Of a stretch of 64,000 bases of DNA, positions 19,636 to 29,392 are shown in pieces (the stretch's first letter is position 1; every line of letters starts with the position of its first letter). Both the position numbers and the translations under genes were made by a program. This DNA is from Komarekiella atlantica HA4396-MV6 (lineage in GTDB: Bacteria > Cyanobacteriota > Cyanobacteriia > Cyanobacteriales > Nostocaceae), in contig JAHHHK010000002.1 of NCBI GenBank assembly GCA_019359395.1, positions 62,001 through 126,000 on the forward strand, read 5' to 3'. The notes beneath the pieces are model-generated. The model did no database searches, had not been told where the DNA came from, and saw only the letters and a list, made by a program, of their open reading frames with translations.

Positions 19636-20577
19636 CTACGATGCTTGCTCTAGCCAAGCCGTGAGATCTGCCATTGATGAGAAATCTAGGAGCGCTAATG
19701 CCAAGGCTTCTAGTCGCTCTAAGCTTAAGGTAGAAATGCGCGATCGCTCAATTTGCGACAATTGTCCCACTCGTTGCTCTAAAAGCAGGAGGACGAGCGA
19801 TCGTTCTCCCTCTTGCCGTCCTTCTTCTAAAATTTCCTGGTAAATTACAGACTCACGCATCATGCCCTCCCGAAATATTCGACGAATCAAGTCTTTCTTA
19901 AATTTTAACCCTGCTAAAATCTGCGTGTAGGTCGAAACCTCCTGTAATTGATTACCTTCTAATAGATTGACTTGCCCTGCTACTTCCCGCAGTAATTGTT
20001 CTGGAGACGTTGCGCTTGCTAAAGGGGCAAAGGGCAACAATGCTGGGTCGCTTAGAAAAATTGCTGGATCTTCTTCCCATAGTCGGATAACGCGATATTC
20101 ATGACGGGTTGTTGCTGCCACAAAGGCGGTTTCAATTACTGTATTTTTAGATGGAGGTAGCAGCAGGACAACGACCTGAGTAATCGGTAAGCGATAAAGG
20201 CGATGCAGCCGCACCCAGTAATCGAGCATTCGTAGCGGTAGCGGGGGATTGGATTCGAGTTTGGTTTGATATTCTAAATGCAAGATTTGCCCTTGCAGTT
20301 GCAAAAAGGTAACGTAATCTGCTCGAATCGGTTCAATAGACCTCTTGCAAAAGTCCGAAAACTATTAGTGTCATTCTGACCAGAACGTAGTGGAGGGAAG
20401 AATCTCCGAGATGTTTCGCTCCGCTCAACATGACAATTTAAGCATTTATGCAAGAGGTCTAATGCTAAGTTCCGTTTTGAGAACTGCAACTGAGGATTGG
20501 GGTGTTCCCAGTACCCATGAGGCGAAGCGATCAGGATATTTTTCAGATAGCAGTTTGCACAGGTTATCAAAAGACAT
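19636..20577 (-). pseudogene. Rpn-family PD-(D/E)XK nuclease / DUF4351 protein, interrupted by a MITE-like element
   Basis: The upstream half starts at the ATG at 20577 (MSFDNLCKLLSEKYPDRFAS, then WVLGTPQSSVAVLKTELSI). It is cut at 20461 by a 123-bp element that introduces a stop after four codons. The same frame resumes at 20337 (EPIRADYVTFLQLQGQILHLEYQTK), giving the Rpn/transposase_31-like nuclease core and a C-terminal DUF4351 region (LLEQRVGQLS...LEALALALLDF). Removing the element plus a 3-bp duplication restores a continuous 271-residue protein. The downstream 222 residues remain open from an internal ATG at 20304 but lack the N-terminal catalytic part. Confidence 0.88.
20338..20460. 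mobile_element. 123-bp MITE-like element with AGACCTCTTGCA terminal inverted repeats
   Basis: The ends are AGACCTCTTGCA at 20338 and TGCAAGAGGTCT ending at 20460, a perfect 12-bp inverted repeat. It is flanked on both sides by AAT (20335-20337 and 20461-20463), consistent with a 3-bp target duplication. The interior contains a second imperfect inverted repeat (GTCATTCTGACC ... CAACATGAC). No coding capacity. It splits an Rpn-type gene. Confidence 0.88.
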
Positions 20578-20622
20578 ACTCAGCTACTTCCAGCGATCGC
20601 TCTCTTTGCACAAAGCAGCCTG

Positions 20623-22881
20623 TCACGACATTACTTTCTGTAAAGCAAGCAATAATTCATTAACAGTATAAGGTTTTGGCAAAAACATAGTAGCACCAAT
20701 ATCAGCTATTGTGGCTATCTTATTGTTAGACATGAGTCCGCTGGTGGCAATAATTTTGACTTGTGGGTTAATTTTTTGCAAGGTACGGATGGCGGTTAAA
20801 CCATCTAGCGTCGGTAGCATGATATCCATCAGCACAGCGCTAATTTTGTCCATGTGTTTGGCGTATAGTGCGATCGCCTCAATGCCATCATCAGCAATCA
20901 TGGTCTGATAGTTGTGAGTTTCCAGCGACGTTCTAGTAATCTCTTGAATGGCGGGTTCATCATCCACAACCAAAATCAATTCTCCATGACCTTTGGGCAG
21001 TGTCCAGCTTTCAAGGCTGAGTTTTTCCATTCCCTCTGCGGCTGGTAAATATACCTGAAAACGAGTGCCATTTCCTACTTCGCTATATACGTTTACAAAA
21101 CCTCCGTGGCTTTTGATGATCCCAATCACGGTAGAAAGTCCCAAACCCGTGCCTTTTCCCACTTCTTTTGTGGTAAAGAATGGCTCGAAAATTCTATCTA
21201 AGATTTCCGCAGGAATGCCAATTCCGGTATCGGAGACAGTCATCACTACGTATGGGCCAATTTTGGCTTCTAGGTTCATCCGGGCATAATTTTCGTCAAA
21301 AAACACATTTTCGGCAGAGATTTTTAAAGTACCGCCATTGGGCATGGCATCACGGGCATTGACGCAGAGATTCATCAGTACTTGATGGATTTGGGTGCTA
21401 TCTCCAGAAACCGTCCACAAATCTTGTGGTACATCAGTACGGATTTCGATGGATTTTGGCAATGTCTCTTTGAGAATTTTGGCAAGTTCTATAATCAGAT
21501 GTCTGAGTTGCAAAGTGATGCGTTTCCCTTCTACACCCCGCGCAAACGATAGAACCTGCTTGACTAAATCAGCTCCGCGTTTAGCGTTCATTTCCAGAAT
21601 CTCTAAGAGATGCTGAGTCCGCTCATCAGCATCGGGAAATTTTAGCGGTAGCAGTTGTGCGCCCGCCAGAATTGGCGTCAAGATATTATTCAGGTCGTGA
21701 GCAATGCCGCTAGCCAGAGTACCAATACTTTCCAAACGTTGGGCACGAAATAATTGAGCTTCGAGCTGTTTTTTCTCGGTAATGTCCGTGTCAACAGTGA
21801 GAATTGATTTGGGACTCCCTTTTTGATCGCACACTAAACTCCAACGACTAGCTACGAGAACTTCTTTGTTAGTTTTGGTAAGTTTATTTAACTCGCCTTG
21901 CCACTTACCTTTGCTAATGACTTGCAATAAAGCCGTTTCCAATTCTGGTGAATGTTCGTCATACAAAAGCTCACTGGCATTTTTGCCCCAGACTTCTTGA
22001 GCTTGCCAACCGTAAAGTGTCTCTGCGCCTTTGTTCCAAAAGAGAATTTGATTGTTTAAATCTCGCACGCAAATTGCATCAGTGGTGACATCAAGTAATG
22101 CTGCTTGTTCACGAATTTTTTCTTCAGCCAGTTTGCGATCGCTAATGTCGATACTAGCGCAAGTCACCCCTACAACTTCTTGGGATTCATTCCGTAATGG
22201 CTCTATTGTCAAATCGTAATATCGAGTTCCAGTTGCACTGGTAATAGACACTTCTTCTCGCGTACCTATGCCAGTAGTCAGCACCCCATTTTTAATCGCG
22301 ATCTGACGTTGGGCATCTTCAGCAGGCATAATATCCGAGTCATGTTTGCCCAACATATTTTCAATAGTTAACCCAGAGGAAGGGTTATAAACCCAGGTAT
22401 AACGTAACTCCCTATCCTGGTGGTAGACAAAGATTGGGGAATTTTTCAGGGCAACCCGAAATCGCTCCTCACTATGGCGCAGTGCGTCATCTGCTCGTTG
22501 ACGCTCAATTGCATAACGCATGGAGCGTACCAGCAAATCGCCAGTCACCTGCCCTTTCACCAAATAATCCTGCGCTCCCTCCTGCATGGCCCTAATTGCT
22601 AGGGTTTCATCGTCTATACCTGTCAATACGATGAGCGGAGTTGCTTTTGCCTGATGATGAGTTCTGACAAAGGTTTCTAGCCCTTGGCTATCTGGTAACG
22701 ATAGGTCTAACAGAATTACATCAAAACTTTCTTTTGCCAAATAATTGAGCGCTTGAGAAAGCGACTCAACGGGCATCAATTCAACCCTAGTTGTGGTAAC
22801 TTCTTTTAAAAACTCTTGTAACAATAAGATATCACCAGGGTTGTCTTCTACTAACAAAACTTTAATAATTTTAGCTGCCAT
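20623..22881 (-). CDS. Hybrid histidine kinase: REC-PAS-PAS-HisKA-HATPase-REC
   Basis: About 752 residues from [17 protein letters not shown] (ATG at 22881, with GGAG at good spacing; an ATG at 22887 overlaps the upstream TGA). An N-terminal receiver with Asp59 (LLDLSLPDS), two PAS domains (around 140-260 and 265-385), HisKA with His395 in GIAHDLNNILTPIL, an HATPase domain (NLCVNARDAMP, DTGIGIP, GTGLGLSTV), and a C-terminal receiver with Asp686 (LMDIMLPTLDG). Soluble and without membrane segments. Last gene of the three-gene cluster that begins at 25519, so it probably acts in a relay with the upstream kinase and regulator. Confidence 0.9.
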   Translation of the reverse strand: MAAKIIKVLLVEDNPGDILLLQEFLKEVTTTRVELMPVESLSQALNYLAKESFDVILLDLSLPDSQGLETFVRTHHQAKATPLIVLTGIDDETLAIRAMQEGAQDYLVKGQVTGDLLVRSMRYAIERQRADDALRHSEERFRVALKNSPIFVYHQDRELRYTWVYNPSSGLTIENMLGKHDSDIMPAEDAQRQIAIKNGVLTTGIGTREEVSITSATGTRYYDLTIEPLRNESQEVVGVTCASIDISDRKLAEEKIREQAALLDVTTDAICVRDLNNQILFWNKGAETLYGWQAQEVWGKNASELLYDEHSPELETALLQVISKGKWQGELNKLTKTNKEVLVASRWSLVCDQKGSPKSILTVDTDITEKKQLEAQLFRAQRLESIGTLASGIAHDLNNILTPILAGAQLLPLKFPDADERTQHLLEILEMNAKRGADLVKQVLSFARGVEGKRITLQLRHLIIELAKILKETLPKSIEIRTDVPQDLWTVSGDSTQIHQVLMNLCVNARDAMPNGGTLKISAENVFFDENYARMNLEAKIGPYVVMTVSDTGIGIPAEILDRIFEPFFTTKEVGKGTGLGLSTVIGIIKSHGGFVNVYSEVGNGTRFQVYLPAAEGMEKLSLESWTLPKGHGELILVVDDEPAIQEITRTSLETHNYQTMIADDGIEAIALYAKHMDKISAVLMDIMLPTLDGLTAIRTLQKINPQVKIIATSGLMSNNKIATIADIGATMFLPKPYTVNELLLALQKVMS

Positions 22882-22886
22882 TACCA

Positions 22887-23333
22887 TCACTCCGGTGGCA
22901 GTTTTACGATCGCAAACCAAAAATTTTCTATGGATTGTACAATTTTAACGAATTGATCAAAGTCAACTGGTTTAGTTATATAGCAGTTGGCAGCGAGGTT
23001 ATAGGCTTTCAGGATATCTTCTTCGGCTTGGGAAGTCGTGAGAACTACTACAGGAATACGTTTAAGGTTTATATCCGTTTTGATTTCTGCTAGTACCTCC
23101 CGTCCGTCCTTTTTGGGCAGGTTCAAATCAAGTAGTACAATGTCTGGATGTGCTGCTGTCGCATATTTTTCCTGTTTTCGTAGAAACGCCATTGCCTCTA
23201 CTCCATCTTCGACCACATTTAGATGAATTGAGATTTTGCTATCTTCCAGGGCGATCCGTGTGAGTTGGGCATCGCCAGGATTGTCTTCTACTAACAAAAC
23301 CTCTATAGGCATAATCGTTGATTTTACACTCAC
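22887..23333 (-). CDS. Rcp1-like single-domain response regulator
   Basis: 148 residues (GTG at 23333; an ATG at 23312 gives [14 protein letters not shown] and is equally plausible). A single receiver with Asp69 in [43 protein letters not shown] and a C-terminal [10 protein letters not shown]. This is the signature of the Rcp1 group that takes phosphate from cyanobacterial phytochrome-type kinases. The gene overlaps the stop of the upstream kinase by 4 bp and nearly touches the downstream hybrid kinase, so the three are one operon. Phosphotransfer from the neighbouring GAF kinase is inferred. Confidence 0.9.
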   Translation of the reverse strand: MSVKSTIMPIEVLLVEDNPGDAQLTRIALEDSKISIHLNVVEDGVEAMAFLRKQEKYATAAHPDIVLLDLNLPKKDGREVLAEIKTDINLKRIPVVVLTTSQAEEDILKAYNLAANCYITKPVDFDQFVKIVQSIENFWFAIVKLPPE

Positions 23334-25519
23334 GATTGTTTACCTGCTTTATCTGGAATTGTGAAGTAGAAAATCGAGCCTTGGCCCGGTTCCGACTCAA
23401 CCCAGATATTGCCGCCGTGACGTTCGATAATTTTTTTACAAATTGCTAGACCGATTCCAGTACCGGGATACTTGGCTCTACCGTGCAAGCGCTGAAAAAT
23501 TACGAAAATGCGTTCGGCATACTGGGATTCTATACCAATTCCATTATCGCGCACCCAAAACAACCATTCATCTTTTGATGAGATAACATTTAAACTTTCT
23601 CTATCCGCATCTACACCCCCTTTAACTACCCCGATGTGAATTCGTGGAGTTAGATTTTGGCGGAATTTGATGGCGTTGCTGATCAGGTTTTGGAAAACCT
23701 GTGTTAGTTGAGTAGCATCAGCTATCACTTCGGGTAAGGGATCGTGGGTGACAACTGCACCGCTCTCTTCGATCGCCACTTGGAGATTAGCGATCGCCTG
23801 CTTGAGAACAGCATTACAATCGACTGGTACAAAGGGCTGTCCACGGGTGCTAACACGCGAATAGTTCAAGAGCTCGTTGATTAGAGTCTGCATTCGGTGT
23901 GCCCCGTCTACAGCGTAGGCGATGAACTGATCGGCATTGGCATCTAGTTTGCTTTTGTATCTTTGCTCTAGCAGTTGTAAGTAACTAGTCACCATCCGCA
24001 ACGGCTCTTGCAAGTCATGGGAAGCCACATAGGCAAATTGTTCTAATTCGGCATTAGAACGAGCGAGTTCCTGACTGTAGCAAGTTTCTTTTTCTAACAA
24101 TTGCGCTTGGGATATAGCAATGCCAATTTGGTTAGCTAATTGCTGTAATAACTCTGTCTCAAAGCTATTCCACCGTCGGGGGGTGGCACACTGATGAGCT
24201 AGCAATAAGCCCCAAATGCCTTCTTTAAGAAGAATTGGCACTACGAGGTTAGCTTTGACAGCAAACTGTTGCAGAAATTCTCGATGGCAAGGTCGAATAT
24301 GAGCGCTTTCAATGTCTTCGATCGCACTGACTCTTCCTTGACGATATCTTTTTAAATATTCTTGTTTAAAGCAGGGGTCAACAATATTTTGTCCCAAAAT
24401 TACTGGCCAAGCAGGTAGCACTGCCTCTTTTACCACTGTTCCCGAACCATCAGCCCACAGTTGAAAAACTAATACTCGGTCAGCTTGTAGTAGTTTTTGT
24501 ACCTCTGTAACCGTAGTCTGGAGAATTTCCTCTATTTGTAAAGTTTCGCGAATTTTTACAGTGATTTCCGCAAATAGTTGCGATCGCTTATTCTGCCGTT
24601 TGAATTCCTCTTCTACTTGCTTGCGATCAGTGATATCAAGTGTGACACCGATCATCCGAGTTGGGTCATTAACCTCGTCAACTCCTCGACCCCGTGCTAA
24701 CATCCAGTGAACACTGCCATCAGACCAGATATTACGGTACTCTGCCTGATAATCTGTCTTATTGTCCAAAGCTTGTTTCACAGACTCTTGCACATAGGTG
24801 CGATCGTCGGGATGGATACGTTCAAACAGCTTAGTATAAGAAAGCTCAGCTTCAGGGGGTAATCCAAAGTTGACCTTGCACTGATTAGATGCAGACAATT
24901 CCTCTGTTTTCAGATCAAGTTGCCAAGAACCGAGTCTAGCAGTCTGTAATGCTAGCTTCAATCGTTGTTCGCTCTCGCGTAAGGATGTCTCAGTTCGCTT
25001 TAGTTCCTCGGCAAAACGGGATACTTCAGCTAAGTTTCGCCTTAACTCCAACTGGCTAATCACTTGACGGCTCAAAGCCATGAGTGCGTCCATTTGTTTT
25101 TGGCTCAATTCCCGTGGAACTTGGTCAAGCACGCACAGGGTTCCTACCATATCTCCCTTTGGACTAATCAGGGGCACACCTGCATAAAACCGCACATAGG
25201 GAGCGCCAATCACTATCGGATTCTGGGCGAACTTTTCATCAGCTAATGTATCTGTAACTACTACAACATCACACCGTCCTTGGCAAAGGTAAGATAACCC
25301 AACATTCCGGGGCATTTCTGATACATCCAAACCTACTTTTGCCTTAAACCACTGACGATGTTCATCAATGAAATTTACCAAGGCGATAGAGGTGCCACAA
25401 ATGAATGCGGCTAATTGGGCAAGATTGTCGTAGGCTTCTTCGGGTTCAGTGTCAAGAATTTGATACTGGCGGAGAGCTTCTAGTCTCACCGCTTCTTCAT
25501 CAATGCGTTCAGCTTTCAT
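23330..25519 (-). CDS. GAF-PAS-GAF histidine kinase with a DXCF-type cyanobacteriochrome GAF domain
   Basis: 729 residues. GAF1 (about 20-165) has no bilin motif. A PAS/PAC follows (about 190-305). GAF2 (about 320-490) carries DPCF with Cys383 and PCHREFL with Cys411-His412, then [22 protein letters not shown]. The two cysteines are 28 residues apart, as I recall for dual-cysteine (DXCF) cyanobacteriochromes. HisKA has His501 in [13 protein letters not shown], and the HATPase domain ends with [18 protein letters not shown]. No membrane segment. I infer a bilin-binding, light-sensing kinase feeding the Rcp1-like regulator downstream. Kinase status is firm; bilin binding is a prediction. Confidence 0.85.
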   Translation of the reverse strand: MKAERIDEEAVRLEALRQYQILDTEPEEAYDNLAQLAAFICGTSIALVNFIDEHRQWFKAKVGLDVSEMPRNVGLSYLCQGRCDVVVVTDTLADEKFAQNPIVIGAPYVRFYAGVPLISPKGDMVGTLCVLDQVPRELSQKQMDALMALSRQVISQLELRRNLAEVSRFAEELKRTETSLRESEQRLKLALQTARLGSWQLDLKTEELSASNQCKVNFGLPPEAELSYTKLFERIHPDDRTYVQESVKQALDNKTDYQAEYRNIWSDGSVHWMLARGRGVDEVNDPTRMIGVTLDITDRKQVEEEFKRQNKRSQLFAEITVKIRETLQIEEILQTTVTEVQKLLQADRVLVFQLWADGSGTVVKEAVLPAWPVILGQNIVDPCFKQEYLKRYRQGRVSAIEDIESAHIRPCHREFLQQFAVKANLVVPILLKEGIWGLLLAHQCATPRRWNSFETELLQQLANQIGIAISQAQLLEKETCYSQELARSNAELEQFAYVASHDLQEPLRMVTSYLQLLEQRYKSKLDANADQFIAYAVDGAHRMQTLINELLNYSRVSTRGQPFVPVDCNAVLKQAIANLQVAIEESGAVVTHDPLPEVIADATQLTQVFQNLISNAIKFRQNLTPRIHIGVVKGGVDADRESLNVISSKDEWLFWVRDNGIGIESQYAERIFVIFQRLHGRAKYPGTGIGLAICKKIIERHGGNIWVESEPGQGSIFYFTIPDKAGKQS

Positions 25520-26051
25520 TAACTTTTATTAACAAATCAAAGTATGCTGTCTATTTAAGTTTGGTAAAAAGAAAAACAATACATAATCGCAACCCACATT
25601 CAGAGTTTCGAGAGTTGCCTTTGGGTTTTCAGACTTTTTTTGTGTCTATGTTCTAAAATTTTAACGTATATTGACACCGCGATATCGTTTTGCTATAGAG
25701 ACTGAAAACTCAACAATTTTAGATTTGTCGGTATCTATGCGATCGCCTTAACAGTAAACAGTAAACAGTAATCAGTAAATAGTTATCAGTTAAGATAATT
25801 GGGTTTAAGTAGAACTACTAGTATCATGTCCGATTAATTAAGCTGAGTAAGAATGTTCGTTTGTAGTCAGGACTAAAGTCCTGACTTTGGGGACTGAAGT
25901 CTCCACTACAAACTGCTTATTATGGCTGATTTGGCGGACATCATATAAGAGAGCGATCGCTTGCAACTGAAAACTAATAACCCAAAGCCGATAGCAGGCA
26001 TTATCTGACGGGTATAAATTCCCACCATCCACCATCAGGACTGATTACTGT
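25520..26051. other. Intergenic repeat region between the kinase cluster and hisG
   Basis: Holds ACAGTAA heptamers (25751-25785) running into AGTTATCAGTTAAGATAATTGGGTTTAAG (25781-25809 region). This is one arm of the element family seen intact at 41298-41443. A separate palindrome, CAGGACTAAAGTCCTG with GGGACTGAAGTCTCC, lies at 25867-25904. More heptamers (TGATTACTGTTTAC, 26042-26075) overlap the hisG stop codon. I see no gene. Confidence 0.6.
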
Positions 26052-26702
26052 TTACTGATTACTGATTACTGTTGACGTCTCTCGCAGCTTGCTAATTACA
26101 TCGCTGAGATTACCCGTATTCAGGCGATAACTCAGAGGATGAGCAATTAATCGGGCTGTGCTTTCATACAAAGTGGCAATTTCAACCAAACCATTTTCTC
26201 GCAAAGTTCGCCCTGTAGAAACCAAATCGACGATCGCCTCAGACATACCTGTAATTGGCCCTAGTTCTACTGAACCATACAGTGGTACTATTTCTACAGG
26301 CAAATCTAAACTATGGAAATACTCACGAGCGCAATTTACATATTTAGAAGCAACTCGACCATGCGGTAGTAAATCTAAAGGCGATCGGTAAGAACTAGAT
26401 GCTTTTACCGCTACCGACATCCGACAATGCCCAAACTGCAAATCTACCAAATGTGCAACTTGTGGCTGTTTTTCTCGCAGCACATCGTAACCAACAACAC
26501 CTAGTTGTGCCTGACCATATTCTACATAAACTGGCACATCCTGCGCCCGTACCAGTAACCCTTTGGCAAGTCCCGTAGCATCAGGAATTTGCAGTTGGCG
26601 AGTTCCTGAATCTAAAAAGGCACTAAAATCTAATCCCACAGATTGTAGCAGGCGGATGCTATTTTTAAGTAGTTCCCCTTTTGGCAATGCAACTGTCAGC
26701 AT
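26052..26702 (-). CDS. hisG: ATP phosphoribosyltransferase, short form
   Basis: 216 residues, without the C-terminal regulatory domain, as expected for the short form that needs HisZ. First step of histidine synthesis (ATP plus PRPP). Opening [20 protein letters not shown], then [28 protein letters not shown] and the PRPP loop [18 protein letters not shown]. The last eight or so codons (ending STVISNQ) and the stop fall in an ACAGTAATC heptamer tract, so the natural C-terminus has probably been replaced by repeat sequence. No other his gene is near. Confidence 0.95.
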   Translation of the reverse strand: MLTVALPKGELLKNSIRLLQSVGLDFSAFLDSGTRQLQIPDATGLAKGLLVRAQDVPVYVEYGQAQLGVVGYDVLREKQPQVAHLVDLQFGHCRMSVAVKASSSYRSPLDLLPHGRVASKYVNCAREYFHSLDLPVEIVPLYGSVELGPITGMSEAIVDLVSTGRTLRENGLVEIATLYESTARLIAHPLSYRLNTGNLSDVISKLRETSTVISNQ

Positions 26703-26778
26703 TCTTTTTCTTAGTATCCTTGTTGGCGTTTCTGCGGTTCATTAATGAGAATATCTCTATATGCTTACCACAAGCAGC

Positions 26779-27477
26779 ATGAGAATTTTATTAGTTGACG
26801 ATGAAGTTGAATTAACTGGCCCCCTAAGTCGCTTGTTAAGTCGTGAGGGCTATACTGTAGATGCCGCTTATGATGGGACAAGCGGTAGCGAACATGCACA
26901 AGCAGGCAATTATGATCTCTTAATTTTAGATTGGATGCTGCCAGGAAAAACGGGGTTAGAGATTTGTCAGGAATTGCGACGCCAAGGCAAAACAACTCCA
27001 GTTCTGTTTCTCACAGCCAAAGATACTCTAGATGATCGTGTAGAAGGTTTAGATGCTGGTGCGGACGACTACTTGGTGAAACCGTTTGAACTACGGGAGT
27101 TATTAGCACGAGTCCGTGCTTTGTTGCGTCGTTCTGGTTCCCAAACCTTTGACACTATCAACGGAAGGCTGACTGTAGCGGATTTAGAACTTGATTATGA
27201 AAATCAAGTGGCCTATCGTCAAGGACGTATCATTGAACTATCGCAAAAAGAAAGCCAGCTACTACAATACTTTATGGAACACACTGGGCAACTGCTGACT
27301 CACGCCCAGATTTTGCAAAATCTGTGGCAAGATGACGAGCAACCCAGTAGCAACGTCATAGCGGCATTAATTCGCCTACTGCGCCGTAAAATTGAGGTAG
27401 GTAGAGAAACTCAATTGATTCACACTGTATACGGCAAAGGCTATCGCTTCGGCGCTTCCTCAGTGGAAAATTCCTAG
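26779..27477 (+). CDS. OmpR/PhoB-family response regulator, RppA-like
   Basis: About 232 residues from MRILLVDDEVELTGPLSRLL (ATG at 26779; an ATG at 26761 adds six residues). The receiver phosphorylation site is Asp51 from this start (LLILDWMLPGKTG), with LFLTAKDTLDDRVEGLDAGADDYLVKPFELREL. A winged-helix DNA-binding domain occupies about 130-228 (LSQKESQLLQYFMEHTGQLLTHAQ, then HTVYGKGYRFG). The sequence resembles the cyanobacterial RppA group, which controls pigment and photosystem genes, but no kinase gene is adjacent. Divergent from hisG across about 76 bp. Confidence 0.85.
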   Translation: MRILLVDDEVELTGPLSRLLSREGYTVDAAYDGTSGSEHAQAGNYDLLILDWMLPGKTGLEICQELRRQGKTTPVLFLTAKDTLDDRVEGLDAGADDYLVKPFELRELLARVRALLRRSGSQTFDTINGRLTVADLELDYENQVAYRQGRIIELSQKESQLLQYFMEHTGQLLTHAQILQNLWQDDEQPSSNVIAALIRLLRRKIEVGRETQLIHTVYGKGYRFGASSVENS

Positions 27478-27554
27478 GATAATAACACAACCAAACTAAT
27501 ACTAACCACAGGCACTATTGCCTCTCTGGCGTTTCCTGATATATTTGTTCAAGT

Positions 27555-28592
27555 TCAGCGATTAATCAGTTTCCCAAGTAAATGATTAAGTTGAAGTTGG
27601 AGTTTTTCTTGTAATTGTTGTGCCTGCCGATAAGCTGCTGCACGCCCTTTACCTGAATTAATATCCTTTTCCAAAGGTTGAATAAAATAACGTAGACGTG
27701 TTCTCATTGCCCAAACTCCCATTGAGGGAAATAAGATTAAGACAAGCATCAAGGGCGAGAATGGCAAGAAGGGTAATTTAAATAATCTCTGCAACTTTTT
27801 GAGGTTAACCGTCCAAGGATGTAATGCTTCACTACCGATGCAAACAACTGGGAGAACGGGAATGTGATAGCGATCGCTCAGTTGAATGAAGCTGACATCA
27901 AATTTTTGCAGTTGATAACGTCTTCTCCAACCTTTAAGAGGGCCGCGTAAACCTTCGGGTGCGTATAAAAGAATTTTACCTTGGGTATTCGTTGCGATCG
28001 CCTTTTCAAAATCACCTAACTCTGCTCGCACAGCCCCTAAAACCTGTGACCATTTGGGTGGTAGCCACCAAATTACCCAAGGATGCTCAAATAATGATAC
28101 ACCTGCTAAAGGTTGTACTACCCAGTCCCGTGTGCCTAATAGATAACCCAAGGTCAAAAAGTCCCAAGGAAAACACATTCCTGCATGATTCATCGCCACA
28201 ATCATCGAACCTGTTTGCGGCAAGTTATCAATTTGTTGCAATTCCCCACGAAAATAATATTTAACTATAAAACTAAGAACTTCTTTACTAAAAGCTTGTT
28301 GATACTTGGGATTAAATTCTCCTACTTTTGTTCTTGGTGAACGACAACCAAGACGCAACCAACGCATCAGCAAGGCTAAATAAAATCCACCAGGAATTAA
28401 AAATAACCCATATTCTAACCAATTCCAACCATCTGGATCAGCATGATAGTGTTGCCAGTGGCGGTTGAATAAAATCAACCAGCCTGGAGGATACCAAATA
28501 CAGAACCAATCAAACCAACTAAATTTATAGCCTTCACCTGAAGCTTTTTCTAGTTGAGTGTTTAGGAGTTTTTCAGAGTGTTGATTAATCAC
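27555..28592 (-). CDS. Lysophospholipid acyltransferase-family protein
   Basis: 345 residues. One or two N-terminal hydrophobic segments (YGLFLIPGGFYLALLMRWL). The acyltransferase core has MNHAGMCFPWDFLTLGYLLG in place of the classic HX4D block, and LLYAPEGLRGPLKGWRRRY corresponding to the glycerophosphate-binding EG motif. Hydrophobic stretch near residue 275 (PFSPLMLVLILFPSMGVWA). It likely transfers an acyl group to a lysolipid or other alcohol at the membrane; the substrate is unknown. Upstream DNA is filled with tandem repeats. Confidence 0.75.
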   Translation of the reverse strand: MINQHSEKLLNTQLEKASGEGYKFSWFDWFCIWYPPGWLILFNRHWQHYHADPDGWNWLEYGLFLIPGGFYLALLMRWLRLGCRSPRTKVGEFNPKYQQAFSKEVLSFIVKYYFRGELQQIDNLPQTGSMIVAMNHAGMCFPWDFLTLGYLLGTRDWVVQPLAGVSLFEHPWVIWWLPPKWSQVLGAVRAELGDFEKAIATNTQGKILLYAPEGLRGPLKGWRRRYQLQKFDVSFIQLSDRYHIPVLPVVCIGSEALHPWTVNLKKLQRLFKLPFLPFSPLMLVLILFPSMGVWAMRTRLRYFIQPLEKDINSGKGRAAAYRQAQQLQEKLQLQLNHLLGKLINR

Positions 28593-28605
28593 AACATTTA
28601 AATCA

Positions 28606-28866
28606 GTGAACAGTAAACAGTTGGGGGATTTAAATCAGTGAACAGTAAACAGTTAACAGTAAACAGTTGGGGGATTTAAACCCGCTAGATAGCGTCTGCT
28701 ACTAATCGGCTTCAGGTTCCCCTTAAACCCAATTATGTTTACTGTTTACCGTTTACTGTTCACTGTTAATAAACCCGCTAGATAGCGTCTGCTACTAATC
28801 GGCTTCAGGTTCCCCTTAAACCCAATTATGTTTACTGTTTACCGTTTACTGTTCACTGTTAAAAAC
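28606..28866. repeat. Tandem 93-bp duplication flanked by ACAGTAA heptamers
   Basis: A 93-bp unit beginning CCCGCTAGATAGCGTCTGC occurs twice without a gap (28681-28773 and 28774-28866) and is nearly identical in both copies. To its left are ACAGTGAACAGTAAACAGTT heptamers in two or three copies (28606-28672), each followed by GGGGGATTTAAA. The right end of each 93-bp unit is the inverse heptamer tract TTTACTGTTTACCGTTTACT. The left and right ends are therefore inverted repeats of one element. A related single element is at 41278-41443. Confidence 0.85.
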
Positions 28867-29136
28867 ATATCCTAGCTCTATCGCTTTGCCCTTGGCATCC
28901 TGCCCTAGAAGTAAAATTAACTACATATCTGCACAACTAGATAAATAAATTGCAAAAATTAAAAAATCAGGTATTTTTTGTCAAAAACGATGATGTTTTG
29001 GTAAAAATCTAGAAATACAAAGTGTTGGCTAAAACTTAAATATACAGTGATGTCCTCAATAAGTCTTCGCAACACTACACAAATTCTTCCTCAAGCTGGA
29101 GACAAATGACGCGACACCTGTCCTATTATTCCTACT
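28867..29136. other. AT-rich leader upstream of the XRE gene
   Basis: No gene or strong palindrome found. It includes AAAAATCAGG/TTTTTGTC stretches and should contain the promoter for the XRE-kinase operon. Confidence 0.4.
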
Positions 29137-29391
29137 ATGGAATTAAGAAAGCCGCTCAAAATCTCAGATTTAATCCGTGAACTTCGGCAGCAACTCGATC
29201 TGTCTCAAGAGAAGTTTGCAGCCAAGTTAGGCGTTTCGCTGCGAACAGTCAATCGCTGGGAAAACGGATATGCAATGCCATCACAGATGGCGCTAAAGCT
29301 AATCGAAGAAATGTTACAGAAGATGGGTGAACCAGGCAAAACACTACTGAGGCAGTATCTATCACAAGCGGAGCAGAGGGAGAACTTCTGA
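29137..29391 (+). CDS. XRE-type helix-turn-helix regulator
   Basis: 84 residues, almost all a Cro/CI-type HTH: LIRELRQQLDLSQEKFAAKL (helices 1-2), GVSLRTVNRWENGYAMPS (recognition helix), then a helical tail. A DNA-binding domain of this size without an effector domain is usually a repressor or a partner of a second protein. The stop codon is one base before the ATG of the large hybrid kinase, so the two are translationally coupled. Confidence 0.85.
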   Translation: MELRKPLKISDLIRELRQQLDLSQEKFAAKLGVSLRTVNRWENGYAMPSQMALKLIEEMLQKMGEPGKTLLRQYLSQAEQRENF

Positions 29392-29392
29392 A

